Shown one piece after another: positions 25,956 through 36,079 of a stretch of DNA of 64,000 bases. Source of the DNA: Mesorhizobium sp. BR1-1-16 (lineage in GTDB: Bacteria > Pseudomonadota > Alphaproteobacteria > Rhizobiales > Kaistiaceae); contig NZ_JAIUIE010000004.1 in NCBI RefSeq assembly GCF_020165495.1, forward strand, positions 1-64,000, given 5' to 3'. Every line of letters starts with the position of its first letter. Position 1 is the first letter of the stretch. Position numbers and translations under genes: made by a program. The notes beneath the pieces were generated by a model. The model saw only the letters and a program-made list of their open reading frames with translations. It searched no databases and was not told the DNA's origin.

Positions 25956-26840
25956 TCAGGGCGTGCGATTGGTCAGGGCCTTGCGTGCAGCCTCACCCTG
26001 CTTCGCCTCGATAAACGCCTTGGCGAGGCGGGCGACCTCGACATTGTCAGTCCAGGTGTTGCGCCAGATCGCGCAGGTGACGGAGAGGTCTTCGTCGACC
26101 ACTTCGGACGAGAAGCTCTCGAAGGTGATCCAGTCGTCATAGTCGATCGCCTGCAGCGCATCGAAGGCGTCGGTGAAGTTGATGACGCCCGAACCGAGGA
26201 AGCCGCGATTGCTTTCGCCGATGTGGAAGTAGCCGAGCTTGTCTCCGGCAAGCCGGATGGCTGCCGCCGGGTCCGCTTCCTCGATGTTCATGTGGAACGT
26301 ATCGAGATGCAGGAAGATGTTGTTCGAGCCGGACTGCTCGATAAAAGCGAGGCCCTGCGCCGTTGTATTGAGCAGGTTGGTCTCGAAGCGATTGACGATT
26401 TCGAGATTGAGCGACACGCCGGAGGCCTTGGCGCGGTCCGCGACACGCGCCAGCGCGGCGACCGAATTGTCCCAGCCCTTCTTGCTCGGCAAGCTGCGAT
26501 ATTTGGTGTGAGCCGAGAAGATGATGCCGCCGAGCTTCTCGCCGCCAAGATCGCGGGTGATCGAAACGGCCTCGTCGAGGATCGCCTCGCCGCGTTTGAC
26601 GATCGCGGCATCTTCGCTCGAAACGTCGCCATCGACGGGCAGGCCCATGGTCACGACGACCTTGAGGCCGTAATCGGCGAGGCGCTTGGCAAGCCAGGAG
26701 ACGTCGAACTTCTTGGGGTCGAGACGCGGGAACTCGATCAGCCCGTAGCCGAGCCGATGCGTCTTCTCCATGGCGCCTTCGAGGGCTTCCTGCGTGCTGC
26801 CACCCGTCCAGACGAACGAGTGAATCCCGAGCTTGGTCAT
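25956..26840 (-). CDS. D-tagatose 3-epimerase-type ketose isomerase
   Basis: A 294-aa TIM-barrel protein of the sugar phosphate isomerase/epimerase superfamily, of the same size as D-tagatose/D-psicose 3-epimerases. The four metal ligands of that family are recognisable: Glu147 (LNLEIVNR), Asp180 (HLDTFHMN), His206 (YFHIGESNRG) and Glu241 (ITFESFSS). It should interconvert ketohexoses at C3 in the cytoplasm. It lies 156 nt upstream of the ROK gene on the same strand and is divergent from two SDR dehydrogenases, which fits a hexitol or rare-ketose pathway. Confidence 0.87.
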   Translation of the reverse strand: MTKLGIHSFVWTGGSTQEALEGAMEKTHRLGYGLIEFPRLDPKKFDVSWLAKRLADYGLKVVVTMGLPVDGDVSSEDAAIVKRGEAILDEAVSITRDLGGEKLGGIIFSAHTKYRSLPSKKGWDNSVAALARVADRAKASGVSLNLEIVNRFETNLLNTTAQGLAFIEQSGSNNIFLHLDTFHMNIEEADPAAAIRLAGDKLGYFHIGESNRGFLGSGVINFTDAFDALQAIDYDDWITFESFSSEVVDEDLSVTCAIWRNTWTDNVEVARLAKAFIEAKQGEAARKALTNRTP

Positions 26841-26887
26841 GAGCGTTTCCGAGACGTTATTGTTGTGCGGCGATTGGCTCTCGCCTA

Positions 26888-26908
26888 TTTGTTGTGAGTA
26901 GCAGCAAA
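26888..26908. promoter_or_regulatory. Putative operator in the epimerase/SDR divergent promoter
   Basis: TTTGTTG-N7-CAGCAAA is an inverted repeat with one mismatch. TTGTTGTG occurs here (26889-26896) and again at 26860-26867, 29 bp away. The position between the two divergent genes suits the ROK repressor; binding is inference only. Confidence 0.4.
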
Positions 26909-27023
26909 CTATCTTGCCTTCAAGGGGATGATCCCGCTAGGGTCGCGCCGAGGACAAAAGATGGCCGCGCGAAGACGGACCGTCGGGATTGCCGCGCTTC
27001 GGGCGCGGCGCGGGGAGGAAGAC

Positions 27024-27800
27024 ATGACTGAGAAGACCGGCGCCACCGGGAGCGCCCTGCTGCCCTTCGACCTGCACGGCAAGGTCGCGATCATCACGGG
27101 CGCGGCGGGCGGTATCGGCGGCGCGCTGTGCCAACGCTTTGCCGAAGCCGGCGCGCGCATTGCGTTGCTCGATCGCAACCCCGCAGTGCTCGCGGCGGCC
27201 GAGGCGCTCGGGCCCGAGCATCGCGGCTTCATCGGCGACGTCACCGACGAGGCGGCAATCATCGCGCAGGTCGAGGCCGTCGCAGCAGCCCTTGGCCAGA
27301 TCGACATTCTCGTCAACAATGCGGGCATCGGCACGCTGCATCCGGCGGAGGAGAAGCCGACGGCCGATTTCGACCTGACCATTGCCGTAAACCTCCGCGC
27401 GCCATTCCTCTATGCGCGGGAGGCGGCGCGCCACATGCTGGCGCGCGGCTATGGCCGCGTGGTGACCATCGCCTCGCAAGCTGCGGTGATCGGCATTGAA
27501 GGCCATGTCGCCTACAGCGCCTCGAAGGCCGGCCTCATCGGCATGACGAACTGCATGGCGCTCGAATGGGGGCCGCGCGGCGTTACCGCCAATTGCATTT
27601 CGCCGACGGTCGTCGAGACGGAAATGGCAAGGATAGGCTGGGCCGGCGAGAAGGGCGTGCGCGCCCGGGCCGAAATTCCGACGCGCCGCTTCGCGCAGCC
27701 GGACGAGATCGCTCTGGCGGCCCTTTATCTCGCTTCCGACGCGGCGGCGATGGTCAATGGCGCCAATCTGATGGTCGATGGCGGCTACACGATCCGCTGA
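27024..27800 (+). CDS. Short-chain dehydrogenase/reductase, probably polyol or ketose dehydrogenase
   Basis: A 258-aa classical SDR. The NAD(P)-binding motif TGAAGGIG is at residues 25-32, NNAG near 98-101, the catalytic Ser at 151 and Tyr164-Lys168 (YSASK), ending LMVDGGYTIR. The ATG at 27024 follows GGGGAGGAAG. It has the size and motifs of galactitol 2-dehydrogenase, threitol dehydrogenase and related polyol dehydrogenases. Its position opposite a tagatose-type epimerase and near a tagatose-type kinase supports oxidation of a hexitol to a ketose. The second SDR follows 19 nt after the stop. Confidence 0.87.
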   Translation: MTEKTGATGSALLPFDLHGKVAIITGAAGGIGGALCQRFAEAGARIALLDRNPAVLAAAEALGPEHRGFIGDVTDEAAIIAQVEAVAAALGQIDILVNNAGIGTLHPAEEKPTADFDLTIAVNLRAPFLYAREAARHMLARGYGRVVTIASQAAVIGIEGHVAYSASKAGLIGMTNCMALEWGPRGVTANCISPTVVETEMARIGWAGEKGVRARAEIPTRRFAQPDEIALAALYLASDAAAMVNGANLMVDGGYTIR

Positions 27801-27819
27801 GCGGGAAGGAACAATCAGG

Positions 27820-28548
27820 ATGACCCAATCCCTTTCGGGCAAGGTGATGATCGTAACGGGCGCGAGCTCCGGCATCGGCCGCGCCGTCGCCCGCCGTTTC
27901 GCGAGCGAAGGCGTCAAGCTGGTGCTGGTCGCCCGCTCGGCCGAGAAGCTTGATGCGCTCGCCAAGGAACTCGGTGCCTCGGCGATTGCCGTCCCGGCCG
28001 ATCTTACGGTGCCGGCCGATATCGCCCGCATGGCCGAAACGGCACGCAGCCATTTCGGCCCGATCGACATCCTCTTCGCGAATGCTGGCAGCTATGTTTC
28101 CGGCGACGTCGCCGAGGGCGATCCCGATCTCTGGGACCAGATCATCGGCGTCAATGTCAACGGCGTCTTCCGCGCCGTGCATGCCGTCCTGCCCGAAATG
28201 ATCGCGCGCCGATCGGGCGATATCATCGTCACCTCATCGGTCTCGGGCCATCAGGCGATCCAGTGGGAGCCGGTCTATTCGGCCACCAAGCATGCCGTCC
28301 AATCCTTCGTGCATGGCGTGCGCCGCCAGATCGCGCCGCATAATGTCCGGATCGGCGCGCTGGCTCCGGGCATGGTGCTCAACGAGCTCTGGGGTATCGA
28401 CGATCCGGCCGAAATCGCCCGCCGCGCGGCCGGCCATGAGGGCCTCCTCTCCGAGGACGTCGCCGAGGCGCTGCTCTTCATGCTGACGCGCCCGGCCCAT
28501 GTCACGATCCGCGATCTGGTGATGCTGCCACAGAACCAGGACATCTGA
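27820..28548 (+). CDS. Short-chain dehydrogenase/reductase (ribitol/sorbose reductase-like)
   Basis: A 242-aa SDR with TGASSGIG (13-20), NAG near 88-90 and the catalytic Tyr153-Lys157 (YSATK). The C terminus carries no VDGG motif and instead ends VMLPQNQDI, which is typical of the ribitol dehydrogenase/YdfG-like group. It is co-transcribed with the first SDR (CAGGA site before the ATG). It may act on a different polyol or reduce a ketose in the same pathway; the substrate is unknown. Confidence 0.85.
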   Translation: MTQSLSGKVMIVTGASSGIGRAVARRFASEGVKLVLVARSAEKLDALAKELGASAIAVPADLTVPADIARMAETARSHFGPIDILFANAGSYVSGDVAEGDPDLWDQIIGVNVNGVFRAVHAVLPEMIARRSGDIIVTSSVSGHQAIQWEPVYSATKHAVQSFVHGVRRQIAPHNVRIGALAPGMVLNELWGIDDPAEIARRAAGHEGLLSEDVAEALLFMLTRPAHVTIRDLVMLPQNQDI

Positions 28549-28657
28549 GAGCGGGCAGCCGCTTACTTGACCAGCGCCTCGGCGTAGCGCCATCTTGCGG
28601 CAAGGAGGCGCTGCCAATGCGGGGCCGTTCCCTGTGCGCGTGCCTTGAGGACCTTTC

Positions 28658-30034
28658 ATGCCCGATTTCGCGGTCGTTCGTGCCGAGTGGCAGTCGCTGA
28701 GGCCCGAAATCGAAGCGCTGTTCGCCGCGCTGTGGCAAGTCCCGGAAATGCCGGGCCTCGAACATAAGAGTGCCGCGCTGCTGGCCGCATTCTTGGAACG
28801 GCATGGCTTCAGCCTAACGCGCGGCAGCGGGGGCGTGCCGACAGCCTTCGTCGCCCGCAAGGGCAGCGGCGACGGCCCGCGCATCGGCATCCTCGCCGAA
28901 TATGACGCGCTCGCCGGGCTCGACAACGCGGCGGTGCCCTATCGCAGCGGCAGCGGCCGCAAGCCCGGCCATGGCTGCGGCCACAATCATATCGGCCCGG
29001 CGAACACGGGTGCCGGCATCGCGGCGGCGCTCGCGGCGGCGCGGCTGGAGCTTCCCGGCGAGATTGTCGTCATCGGCTGCCCGGCAGAGGAAATCTGCTG
29101 GGGCAAGATCGCCTTGCAGCAGGCGGGTATCTTCGACGACCTCGACATCATCCTGACCTCGCATGGCGACTACCAGAACGGTGCTCTGTCGCGGCCCTGC
29201 CACGCCTTTGTCTCGTCTGAATTCATCTTCCGCGGCGACAGCGCCCATGCCGGGATGGGTACGGTCCGCGACGCGCTGAAGACGGCCGAGGAAGCGATGG
29301 CAGCCTTCAACGTAGTTCTCGCCGAGCGCTTTCCCGGCACCAGCGAGAAGCACATCTTCCGATCCGCCGGCGTCATGCCAGGCGTGATGCCGGAGGAGGT
29401 GCGGCTGTGGACATCGCTGCATCACAGCGATCTCGGCCCGATGATGCAGGCCTATGACGCCTTGAAGGCAACCTTCGCCGAGGTCGCGGGGCGGGCGGGC
29501 GTCGGGCTCGAGGAGAAATTCATCTCCGCCTGTCGCGGCTACCTGCCGAACCATGCCGCTGGCCGCGTGCTCGACGAATGCCTCCGCGCGATCGGCCCGC
29601 CGCGCTGGAGCGAGGCCGACATCGCCTGGATGCAGGCACTTTCGGCCGCTGCAAGTCCCGGCAAGCCGTTCGAACTCGATCGCGAAATCGCATTCTTCGA
29701 CGAGGGGACCGACTATTATGGCCAGGACGACGGCGATGCGAGCTGGATCGTGCCGCTGGCGCGTCTCAACTGGGCCTATCCGACCACCGTCCCGATCCAC
29801 CACTGGGCCTGGACGGCGCTTTCCGGACATGCCTCCAGCAGTCCCGGCCCGCTGATGGCCTCGGAGGCGATCGCACTGGCCGCCGTGACCTTCCTGTCGC
29901 GGCCCGACCTCGTCGAAGCCGCACAGGCGGAACTGCGCGAGCGGGTCGGCGACGAGATCATCACCGTGATCCCGCCCGGCATCAACGAGATCATGGCGTC
30001 GGACCCGACCGCCTTCTGGGAGGCGCGCTGGTAG
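28658..30034 (+). CDS. M20-family amidohydrolase (AbgB-like)
   Basis: A 458-aa metallohydrolase of the M20D group. The metal-binding segment is GHGCGHNHIGPANTG, the second His-containing loop is GDSAHAGMG, and a C-terminal metal residue lies in ALSGHASSSPG. AbgB-type proteins hydrolyse amide bonds such as those of p-aminobenzoyl-glutamate or N-acyl amino acids. It follows the SDR pair by 109 nt, and its stop is directly adjacent to the stop of the convergent esterase gene. Link to the sugar pathway is uncertain. Confidence 0.85.
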   Translation: MPDFAVVRAEWQSLRPEIEALFAALWQVPEMPGLEHKSAALLAAFLERHGFSLTRGSGGVPTAFVARKGSGDGPRIGILAEYDALAGLDNAAVPYRSGSGRKPGHGCGHNHIGPANTGAGIAAALAAARLELPGEIVVIGCPAEEICWGKIALQQAGIFDDLDIILTSHGDYQNGALSRPCHAFVSSEFIFRGDSAHAGMGTVRDALKTAEEAMAAFNVVLAERFPGTSEKHIFRSAGVMPGVMPEEVRLWTSLHHSDLGPMMQAYDALKATFAEVAGRAGVGLEEKFISACRGYLPNHAAGRVLDECLRAIGPPRWSEADIAWMQALSAAASPGKPFELDREIAFFDEGTDYYGQDDGDASWIVPLARLNWAYPTTVPIHHWAWTALSGHASSSPGPLMASEAIALAAVTFLSRPDLVEAAQAELRERVGDEIITVIPPGINEIMASDPTAFWEARW

Positions 30035-30940
30035 CTAGCGGCCGATCGTCTCGCGCATGAAGCTGCCGGCCTTCGCCAGCGAGGCGCGGCCCGCTTCGAG
30101 GCGAGTGTTCCATAGCGGCCAGGCATGAATCATGTGCGGCCAGATCTCGAGGGTAACAGCGACATCGGCCGCGCCGGCCGCCGCGGCAAGGCGGGTTGCA
30201 TCGGCCAGCAATGTCTCGTCCGAGCCGACCTGGATCAGGAGCGGCGGCAATCCCGCGAGGCTGGCAAATAGCGGTGAAGCGCGCGGGTCGCTTGGCTCGA
30301 TGCCCTCGGGCAGATAGGCGTCGCGCAATTCGGCGAGATAGCCGCGATGGATCAGCGGATCGACCGCGTCCTTCGAAGCCAGCGTCTCGCCGGATAATGT
30401 CAGGTCGGTCCAGGGCGAGATCAGCCAGCCACAGGCCGGCATGGCGCCGCCAGCATCGCGAAGACGGCAAAGCAGCGCCAACGTGATGCCGCCGCCGGCG
30501 CTATCGCCGCCGGGAACGATGTGCTCAGCCGAGATCCCCGCCTGCAGAAGGAATTGCCACGCGGCGAAGGCGTCGTCGAGCGCGGCTGGAAAAGGGTGCT
30601 CCGGCGCCAGACGATAACCGACCGCCAGCGTCCGCATGCCGGCGGCGCGGCCGGCTTCGGTCACCAACGCGCGATGACTGAGGATCGAGCCTGAGCAATA
30701 GCCGCCGCCGTGAAAGAAAAGCAGCACCCGGTCCGGATCGCTTCCCGGCGCCATCGACCACTCGGCTTCGATGCCTCCGATCGAGACACCCTCCAGCGCG
30801 ATGTCGCTCGCGACGGGAGTGGCGGCGCCGACCTCCTCAATTCGGTGCCGGCGTTCCCGCCAGCCGACCGGCCGGGGCTTGGCGCCAAGCATCGCCCTGA
30901 TTGCGGCGATCTCGCCGTCTGCGCTGGTCTGCCTGCTCAT
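30035..30940 (-). CDS. Alpha/beta-hydrolase, HSL-type esterase
   Basis: A 301-aa cytoplasmic hydrolase with the HSL oxyanion motif HGGG (residues 77-80) and nucleophile elbow GDSAGG (Ser147). The acid is in VGSDETLLAD and the catalytic His in WPHMIHAW. These enzymes hydrolyse short acyl esters. The gene is transcribed alone and converges on the M20 gene with no gap between the stop codons. Confidence 0.88.
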   Translation of the reverse strand: MSRQTSADGEIAAIRAMLGAKPRPVGWRERRHRIEEVGAATPVASDIALEGVSIGGIEAEWSMAPGSDPDRVLLFFHGGGYCSGSILSHRALVTEAGRAAGMRTLAVGYRLAPEHPFPAALDDAFAAWQFLLQAGISAEHIVPGGDSAGGGITLALLCRLRDAGGAMPACGWLISPWTDLTLSGETLASKDAVDPLIHRGYLAELRDAYLPEGIEPSDPRASPLFASLAGLPPLLIQVGSDETLLADATRLAAAAGAADVAVTLEIWPHMIHAWPLWNTRLEAGRASLAKAGSFMRETIGR

Positions 30941-31073
30941 CTGCCCCTCCCGGCCATAAAGCCTGCGCCGATCGAAACCTCGACCAGGCGCTGACGTGCC
31001 ATGAGCTTTGCGACAAAACAGGGCGCCGTCCAGTCACCGCTCTATTGGCAGTCAGGAAGGGAACCGATAGCCC

Positions 31074-34010
31074 CTACCCGTCGATCATCTCGCGCACCTT
31101 GTTGCCAAGCGCTTCGACGGCGAACGGCTTGGTGATGACCTGCATGCCGGGACCGAGATGACCATTGCCGACGACGGCATTCTCGGCATATCCGGTGACG
31201 AACAGCACCTTGAGGTCGGGGCGCAGCAAACGTCCGGCGTCGGCCATCTGACGGCCGTTCATGCCGCCGGGCAGTCCGACATCGGTGACGAGCAGGTCGA
31301 TCCGCGCCGCCGACTGCATGATCTTGAGACCCGCCGGTCCATCGGCCGCCTCAAGGACGGCGTAGCCAGCGTCGCGCAGCACGTCGACGACCAGCATGCG
31401 CACGATCGCCTCGTCATCGACGATCAGCACGGTCTCGCCATAAGCGCTGAACTCATGCGCCCGCGCGGCAGTGTCGGAGACGCATTCGTCGGCCTCCCCG
31501 ATATGGCGCGGCAGATAGAGCGTCATGGTCGTGCCTTGACCGATTTCAGAGTAGATGCGCACCGTCCCGCCAGACTGGCGCACAAAGCCGTAAACCATCG
31601 ACAGTCCAAGCCCGGTGCCCTCGCCAAGCGGCTTGGTGGTGAAGAAGGGATCGAAGGCCCGGGCGATGACGTCCGGCGTCATGCCGGTGCCGGTATCGCT
31701 CACCGACAGCGAGACATATTGGCCTGGCGGCAGGTCGCGGTCGCGCGCGGCCCGGTCATCCAGCCACTTGTTGGCTGTCTCGACCGTGAGCCGGCCGCCA
31801 TTCGGCATTGCATCGCGCGCGTTGATGCAGAGATTGAGCAGCGCATTCTCAAGCTGGTTGGGATCAACGAGGGTCAGCCAGATGCCGCCCGCGCCGACGA
31901 CTTCCATGTCCACCGATGGACCCATCGTCCGGCGGATCAGCTCGTCGAGATCGGCGACGAGGCGGTTGATGTTGGTAGGCTTCGGATCGAGCGTCTGGCG
32001 GCGCGAGAAGGCTAGAAGCCGCTGCGTCAACGCTGCCGCGCGCTTTGACGACGACTGCGCGGCATCAAGATAGCGCTGGACCGAATCGAACCGCCCCTGC
32101 CCGATCCGCTTCTCCAGCAGTTGCAGGCTGCCGCTGATGCCGGCGAGCAGATTGTTGAAATCATGCGCGATGCCGCCCGTGAGCTGGCCCACCGCCTCCA
32201 TCTTCTGGCTCTGGCGCAGCGCCTCCTCCGCAGCCATCAGTTCGCCGGTGCGCAGGCTGACCTGCTGTTCCAGCGTCTGGTTGAGCTCGGCGAGCGCCTC
32301 GGCATTCGCCTTCTGCTCGTGGATCTCCGTATTGGTGCCGATCCAGCGCGACAGCGTCCCGTCGCCGCCGATCAGAGGAACGGCACGCGCGATGAACCAG
32401 CGATAGTCGCCGTCGACGCTCCGCAGCCGAAATTCGGTCTCATAGACCGACCCGCTCGCGAGGGCGGCCGACCACCGCCGGCCAGCTTCCATGAGATCAT
32501 CGGGATGAACGATGTTGGTCCAGGCAGTCCCGTCGAGCGCGCCTGGCGCCGCGCCGCTGTATTCGTAGGTACGGCTGTTGAACCAGTCGAGCATGCCGTC
32601 GCCGCGGGCCGTCCAGACATGGTTCGGCATCGCCTCGGCCAGAGTGCGGAACTGAGCTTCGCTCTCGCGGAGCGCCGCTACCGCGTCATGCGCCATCGTC
32701 ACGTCGATGCCCTCGACAAAGATGCCGCTGACGACGCCGTCATTGTCCCTGATCGGCTGATAGACGAAATCGAGAAAGCGCGGCTCCGGCGAACTGCCCG
32801 GCTCCCGGATCAGAGAGATCGGCACCGACTGGCCGACGAAGGGCTCGCCCGTGATATAGACCCGGTCGAGCAGGTCGACGAAGCCCTGTCCCACCACCTC
32901 CGGAAGCGCAGTCGCCACCTCCTGGCCGATGACCTCACGGTGGCCGATCATCTGCCGATAACGCGGGTTGACGAGCTCGAACCGATGGCGGGGCCCCCGC
33001 AGAATGGCCATGAAGCTCGGCGACTGCTCGAAGAGCTGGCGGAGACGGCCGATTTCCGCCGCCTCGCGATCACGCGTCTCGATCGTCGCCAGCGCGCCGG
33101 CGATCTGGGCAGCCAGCAGCTGCGCGAAAGCAATCGTGCCGGCGTCGAGGCGGCGGTAGGGGTTTTGGCCAAGAATCAGCGCCGCGACCGGCGTCGCGCG
33201 CCCGGCGATGCTGACAGGGATCACCAACGCCTCGCGCGGCGGCACGTCCCAAGGACCGATAGGAGGTGCCTCGACCAGCCCCGAGAGCGGCACCTCGAGC
33301 CATTCGCGCCCGGCCGCGAGATCGTCGAGGGGCCAGTGTACCGCGGCGAGCGAACCCTCCGCTCCCGAAGTCAGCGCCTCCCCGTCATGCAGTGCCTGCA
33401 GCACGACGAAGGGAAAATCGCGGTCGCAGCGTGCCAGTGCGCGCTCTGCTGCGCTCAGAACAGCCTCCCGCGTCTGGCACGACAAAAGGGTTGACGACAG
33501 ATGGTGCAGCGCCTCGATGCGGCGCTCGCTGATGATCCGCTCGGTCTCCTCGGTCACGACGCACATCAACCCCTCGACAACACCGCTATCGCCGAAGAGC
33601 GGGCTGTAGGAGAAGGTGTGATAGGTCTCCTCGGCATAGCCGCTGCGTTCCAGCAGCAGCAGCAGGGCCTTGTCCCATGTCGCGACGCCAGCTTGCATCA
33701 CCGAGATGATGCGATCCTCGACGGCGTCATAGACCTCGCGCCAGACATCCTTCATCGGCCGACCAAGCGCCTTCGGATGCTTGACGCCGAGCGTCGGGAT
33801 ATAGGCATCGTTGTAGAAGAAGCAGAGGTCCGGTCCCCAGCCGAGCCACATCTCGAAACGCGATGTCAGCATCATGCGGAGGGGGATTTTGAGCCCATCC
33901 GGCCAATGCTCTGGCGGACCGAGCTTTGTCGACGACCAGTCATGCGCCCGCATGATGGAGCTCATCGCGCTCTCGCCGGGGAAGACCGTAGGCTGGGGGA
34001 AGGATGTCAC
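31074..34010 (-). CDS. Orphan hybrid histidine kinase with PAS/GAF sensors and a receiver domain
   Basis: About 978 aa with no membrane segment. Order: an N-terminal PAS-like domain starting [14 protein letters not shown], a GAF-like domain (about 170-320), two further PAS domains, a coiled coil, a HisKA domain with [11 protein letters not shown] (phospho-His), a HATPase with [16 protein letters not shown] and [13 protein letters not shown], and a C-terminal receiver with [12 protein letters not shown] (phospho-Asp). The start is uncertain: I use the GTG at 34010 (AGGTG 5 nt upstream); ATG at 33965 is an alternative. No separate response regulator lies nearby, so its partner and signal are unknown. 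Confidence 0.88.
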   Translation of the reverse strand: MTSFPQPTVFPGESAMSSIMRAHDWSSTKLGPPEHWPDGLKIPLRMMLTSRFEMWLGWGPDLCFFYNDAYIPTLGVKHPKALGRPMKDVWREVYDAVEDRIISVMQAGVATWDKALLLLLERSGYAEETYHTFSYSPLFGDSGVVEGLMCVVTEETERIISERRIEALHHLSSTLLSCQTREAVLSAAERALARCDRDFPFVVLQALHDGEALTSGAEGSLAAVHWPLDDLAAGREWLEVPLSGLVEAPPIGPWDVPPREALVIPVSIAGRATPVAALILGQNPYRRLDAGTIAFAQLLAAQIAGALATIETRDREAAEIGRLRQLFEQSPSFMAILRGPRHRFELVNPRYRQMIGHREVIGQEVATALPEVVGQGFVDLLDRVYITGEPFVGQSVPISLIREPGSSPEPRFLDFVYQPIRDNDGVVSGIFVEGIDVTMAHDAVAALRESEAQFRTLAEAMPNHVWTARGDGMLDWFNSRTYEYSGAAPGALDGTAWTNIVHPDDLMEAGRRWSAALASGSVYETEFRLRSVDGDYRWFIARAVPLIGGDGTLSRWIGTNTEIHEQKANAEALAELNQTLEQQVSLRTGELMAAEEALRQSQKMEAVGQLTGGIAHDFNNLLAGISGSLQLLEKRIGQGRFDSVQRYLDAAQSSSKRAAALTQRLLAFSRRQTLDPKPTNINRLVADLDELIRRTMGPSVDMEVVGAGGIWLTLVDPNQLENALLNLCINARDAMPNGGRLTVETANKWLDDRAARDRDLPPGQYVSLSVSDTGTGMTPDVIARAFDPFFTTKPLGEGTGLGLSMVYGFVRQSGGTVRIYSEIGQGTTMTLYLPRHIGEADECVSDTAARAHEFSAYGETVLIVDDEAIVRMLVVDVLRDAGYAVLEAADGPAGLKIMQSAARIDLLVTDVGLPGGMNGRQMADAGRLLRPDLKVLFVTGYAENAVVGNGHLGPGMQVITKPFAVEALGNKVREMIDG

Positions 34011-34255
34011 GCCGGCACCTGGCAGAAGCAAGGCGGCCAATAGGCCGCGGCGACATGTCGGCGATCCATCAACGACTCCCTCGACACGACCTTACTCACA
34101 TCGCGCCCTCGATCACCCAGCCTGCAGCGCTGGCAGCCGGACGATCCCCATCCGGCACACAACGCCCGAGACGCGGATCGGCTCCGTTGCCTGGCCTGCG
34201 AAAGGAGAGGCCAGCGGCTGGTGCTGTCCTGCGACCGCCGCTCGGACGGAGGCGG

Positions 34256-34927
34256 TCAATCACGAGCGGCAAGCTGAATCCGCTGCGCCGCATCGAGCCG
34301 CACAACGATCTCGTCATAGTGCTCGATGAGCGGGTGCGGGGTCGCCATCGGCTCCAGATGCGTTGCAGCGATCACTGCCACGGCGGCGCCCGAGGCCTCG
34401 CCTGCAGCGATGCCAGCCGGAGCGTCCTCAAATACCGCGCAGTCGGCCGCCGTCACGCCGAGGCGGCTTGCCGCAAGATGATAACAATCGGGCAGCGGCT
34501 TGCCGCGCGCGACATCCTCCGCTGCAACGAGCACCTCAGGCAAAGGCAGCCCCGCAGCGGCGAGACGGCGGCGGGCCAGAGCATGCGGCGCCGACGTGAC
34601 AATCGCCCAGCGATTGGCTGGCAGCGCTGCTAGAAAGGCGGGCGCACCCGGGATCGGCTTGATGCCGCCCATGTCGTCCATCTCGGCTTCGGTGAGTTCG
34701 GCGGCCTCCTTTTCAGGATCGACACCTGGAAGGCCCAGCCTGCGGATCGTATCGACCGCGCGAACGCCGTGTATGGTCGGCAGGAACGCCTCGACGTCAA
34801 GGCCATGCCGGGCGGCCCAGCGGCTCCAGATCCGTTCGGCGGCTTCGATCGAGGATAGCAGCGTCCCGTCCATGTCGAACAGCAGCGCGGCGAAGCTCCG
34901 TCCCTCGAAAAGTGCCCTGTCGGCCAT
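34256..34927 (-). CDS. HAD-family phosphatase (sugar phosphatase/beta-phosphoglucomutase-like)
   Basis: A 223-aa HAD protein. Motif I is LLFDMDGTLL (Asp18 nucleophile, Asp20), motif II is IVTSAP, the motif III Lys is in GKPLPDCYHLAA and motif IV is VFEDAPAGIAAG. A helical cap follows motif I. It resembles YfbT/HxpA-type sugar phosphatases. The ATG at 34927 follows AAGGGA. The 215 bp between it and the kinase gene contain nothing recognisable. Confidence 0.87.
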   Translation of the reverse strand: MADRALFEGRSFAALLFDMDGTLLSSIEAAERIWSRWAARHGLDVEAFLPTIHGVRAVDTIRRLGLPGVDPEKEAAELTEAEMDDMGGIKPIPGAPAFLAALPANRWAIVTSAPHALARRRLAAAGLPLPEVLVAAEDVARGKPLPDCYHLAASRLGVTAADCAVFEDAPAGIAAGEASGAAVAVIAATHLEPMATPHPLIEHYDEIVVRLDAAQRIQLAARD

Positions 34928-35028
34928 CGGGTTTCCCTTGCGCCGAAATTGGCGCCGCTTCGATATCCTATCGCGCGCGCCCGCCGTCAACGCCGAGGGT
35001 GCTGAACTTCGGTCTGGCGAGGTGCGGC

Positions 35029-35748
35029 TCAGGCGACAGTATCGAGCGCGAACTGGAACAGCGACTTGATGTGGTCGGCCATCGCCTTGCGCGCGCCTGC
35101 CGCGTCGCGCTGCTCGATCTTGTCGAGGATGACTTCATGCTGGCGCGTGTCCGGCTCAAGCCGTTCGGCAAGGCGCTCGACCTCGAACAGCTTCGTCGTG
35201 ACGCGTAGGGATTTGACGATATTGCCGACGACCTGATTGCCACAGAAATCGGCGACGATGTCATGCACCTCCCTGTCGGAGGCCCAATGCTCCTCCTGGT
35301 CGTAGCGTTCGCTGACCTTGAGGCGTCCGAGCGTCGCCTTGGCCGCCGCGATCCGTTCGGCCGGCGCGAGCTCGACGCACATGCCAGCAGCGGCCGATTC
35401 CATGATTTCGCGCGCCTTCAGGCTTTGCAGATATTCCTTGAGGTCGACCTTGCGGACGACGAAGGACTTGGTGTTCGACTTGACGAGCAGGCCTTCGAGC
35501 TCGAGCCGCTGCAGGGCCTGGCGGACCGGCGTGCGCGAGATGCCGAGATAGGCGGCGAGGTTCTGCTCGACCACCACCTCGCCAGCGCGCAGTTCCTTCT
35601 TCTCGATGAGACGCGCGATCTCGGTATAGGCAAGGGCCGAAAGGTTCTTGGGCGGCTGCCGCGTCGCGAAGGCGACGGGCTCGGCGACAGACGGCCGATC
35701 GCCCGCCTTCTGGTCCGGCTCCGCATGGCCTGCTGTGTTTCTGCGCAT
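35029..35748 (-). CDS. GntR-family regulator, FCD subfamily
   Basis: About 239 aa. The winged helix contains AGEVVVEQNLAAYLGISRTPVRQALQRLELEGLL. The C-terminal FCD domain has metal or ligand residues in DREVHDIV, TRQHEVILDKI and MADHIKSLF. The ATG at 35748 is chosen because the start should follow CGGAGCG and upstream sequence lacks domain similarity. It diverges from the peptide-importer/hydantoinase operon, and GTATAC motifs lie in the shared region, so it is the likely repressor of that operon. Confidence 0.88.
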   Translation of the reverse strand: MRRNTAGHAEPDQKAGDRPSVAEPVAFATRQPPKNLSALAYTEIARLIEKKELRAGEVVVEQNLAAYLGISRTPVRQALQRLELEGLLVKSNTKSFVVRKVDLKEYLQSLKAREIMESAAAGMCVELAPAERIAAAKATLGRLKVSERYDQEEHWASDREVHDIVADFCGNQVVGNIVKSLRVTTKLFEVERLAERLEPDTRQHEVILDKIEQRDAAGARKAMADHIKSLFQFALDTVA

Positions 35749-35793
35749 CACGATACGCTCCGTCGCCAATGGTTCATGCCTAGTCGATCCCCG

Positions 35794-35815
35794 GTATAAT
35801 GTCCACGGCGTATAC
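35794..35815. promoter_or_regulatory. Putative GntR operator near the regulator start
   Basis: GTATAA (35794) and GTATAC (35810-35815) lie 16 bp apart. TATAAT at 35795-35800 could be a plus-strand -10 element. GTATAC recurs at 36120-36125 at the other end of the divergent region. FCD-type GntR regulators often bind short GT/AC palindromes of this kind. Confidence 0.45.
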
Positions 35816-36079
35816 AATCGGAATCCGGCCGGTTCACATAGCCACCCGAACGCCGGCGCTTCGGGCATCGATGGGGCCGAATCCAGTCCCGGCACGCCGT
35901 GTCCCCAGCCCGGACCATAGCGCTCGAGGAACGACCAAGGCATCAGGCCAGCGACGGCATTGCGCGCTTGCAGGCGGCACTTGCCTACCACCCATCGCCG
36001 CATGGCCAGCCGCTTGCAAGTGGCTCCAGGCTATCGCCTGCGCACTCGAAAAACGCAGCCGCACCGGCCGAGAAAGGCG

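Noticed and set aside
34041-34255. Possible small gene between the kinase and HAD genes
   Set aside because: Short frames lack a ribosome-binding site and family similarity.
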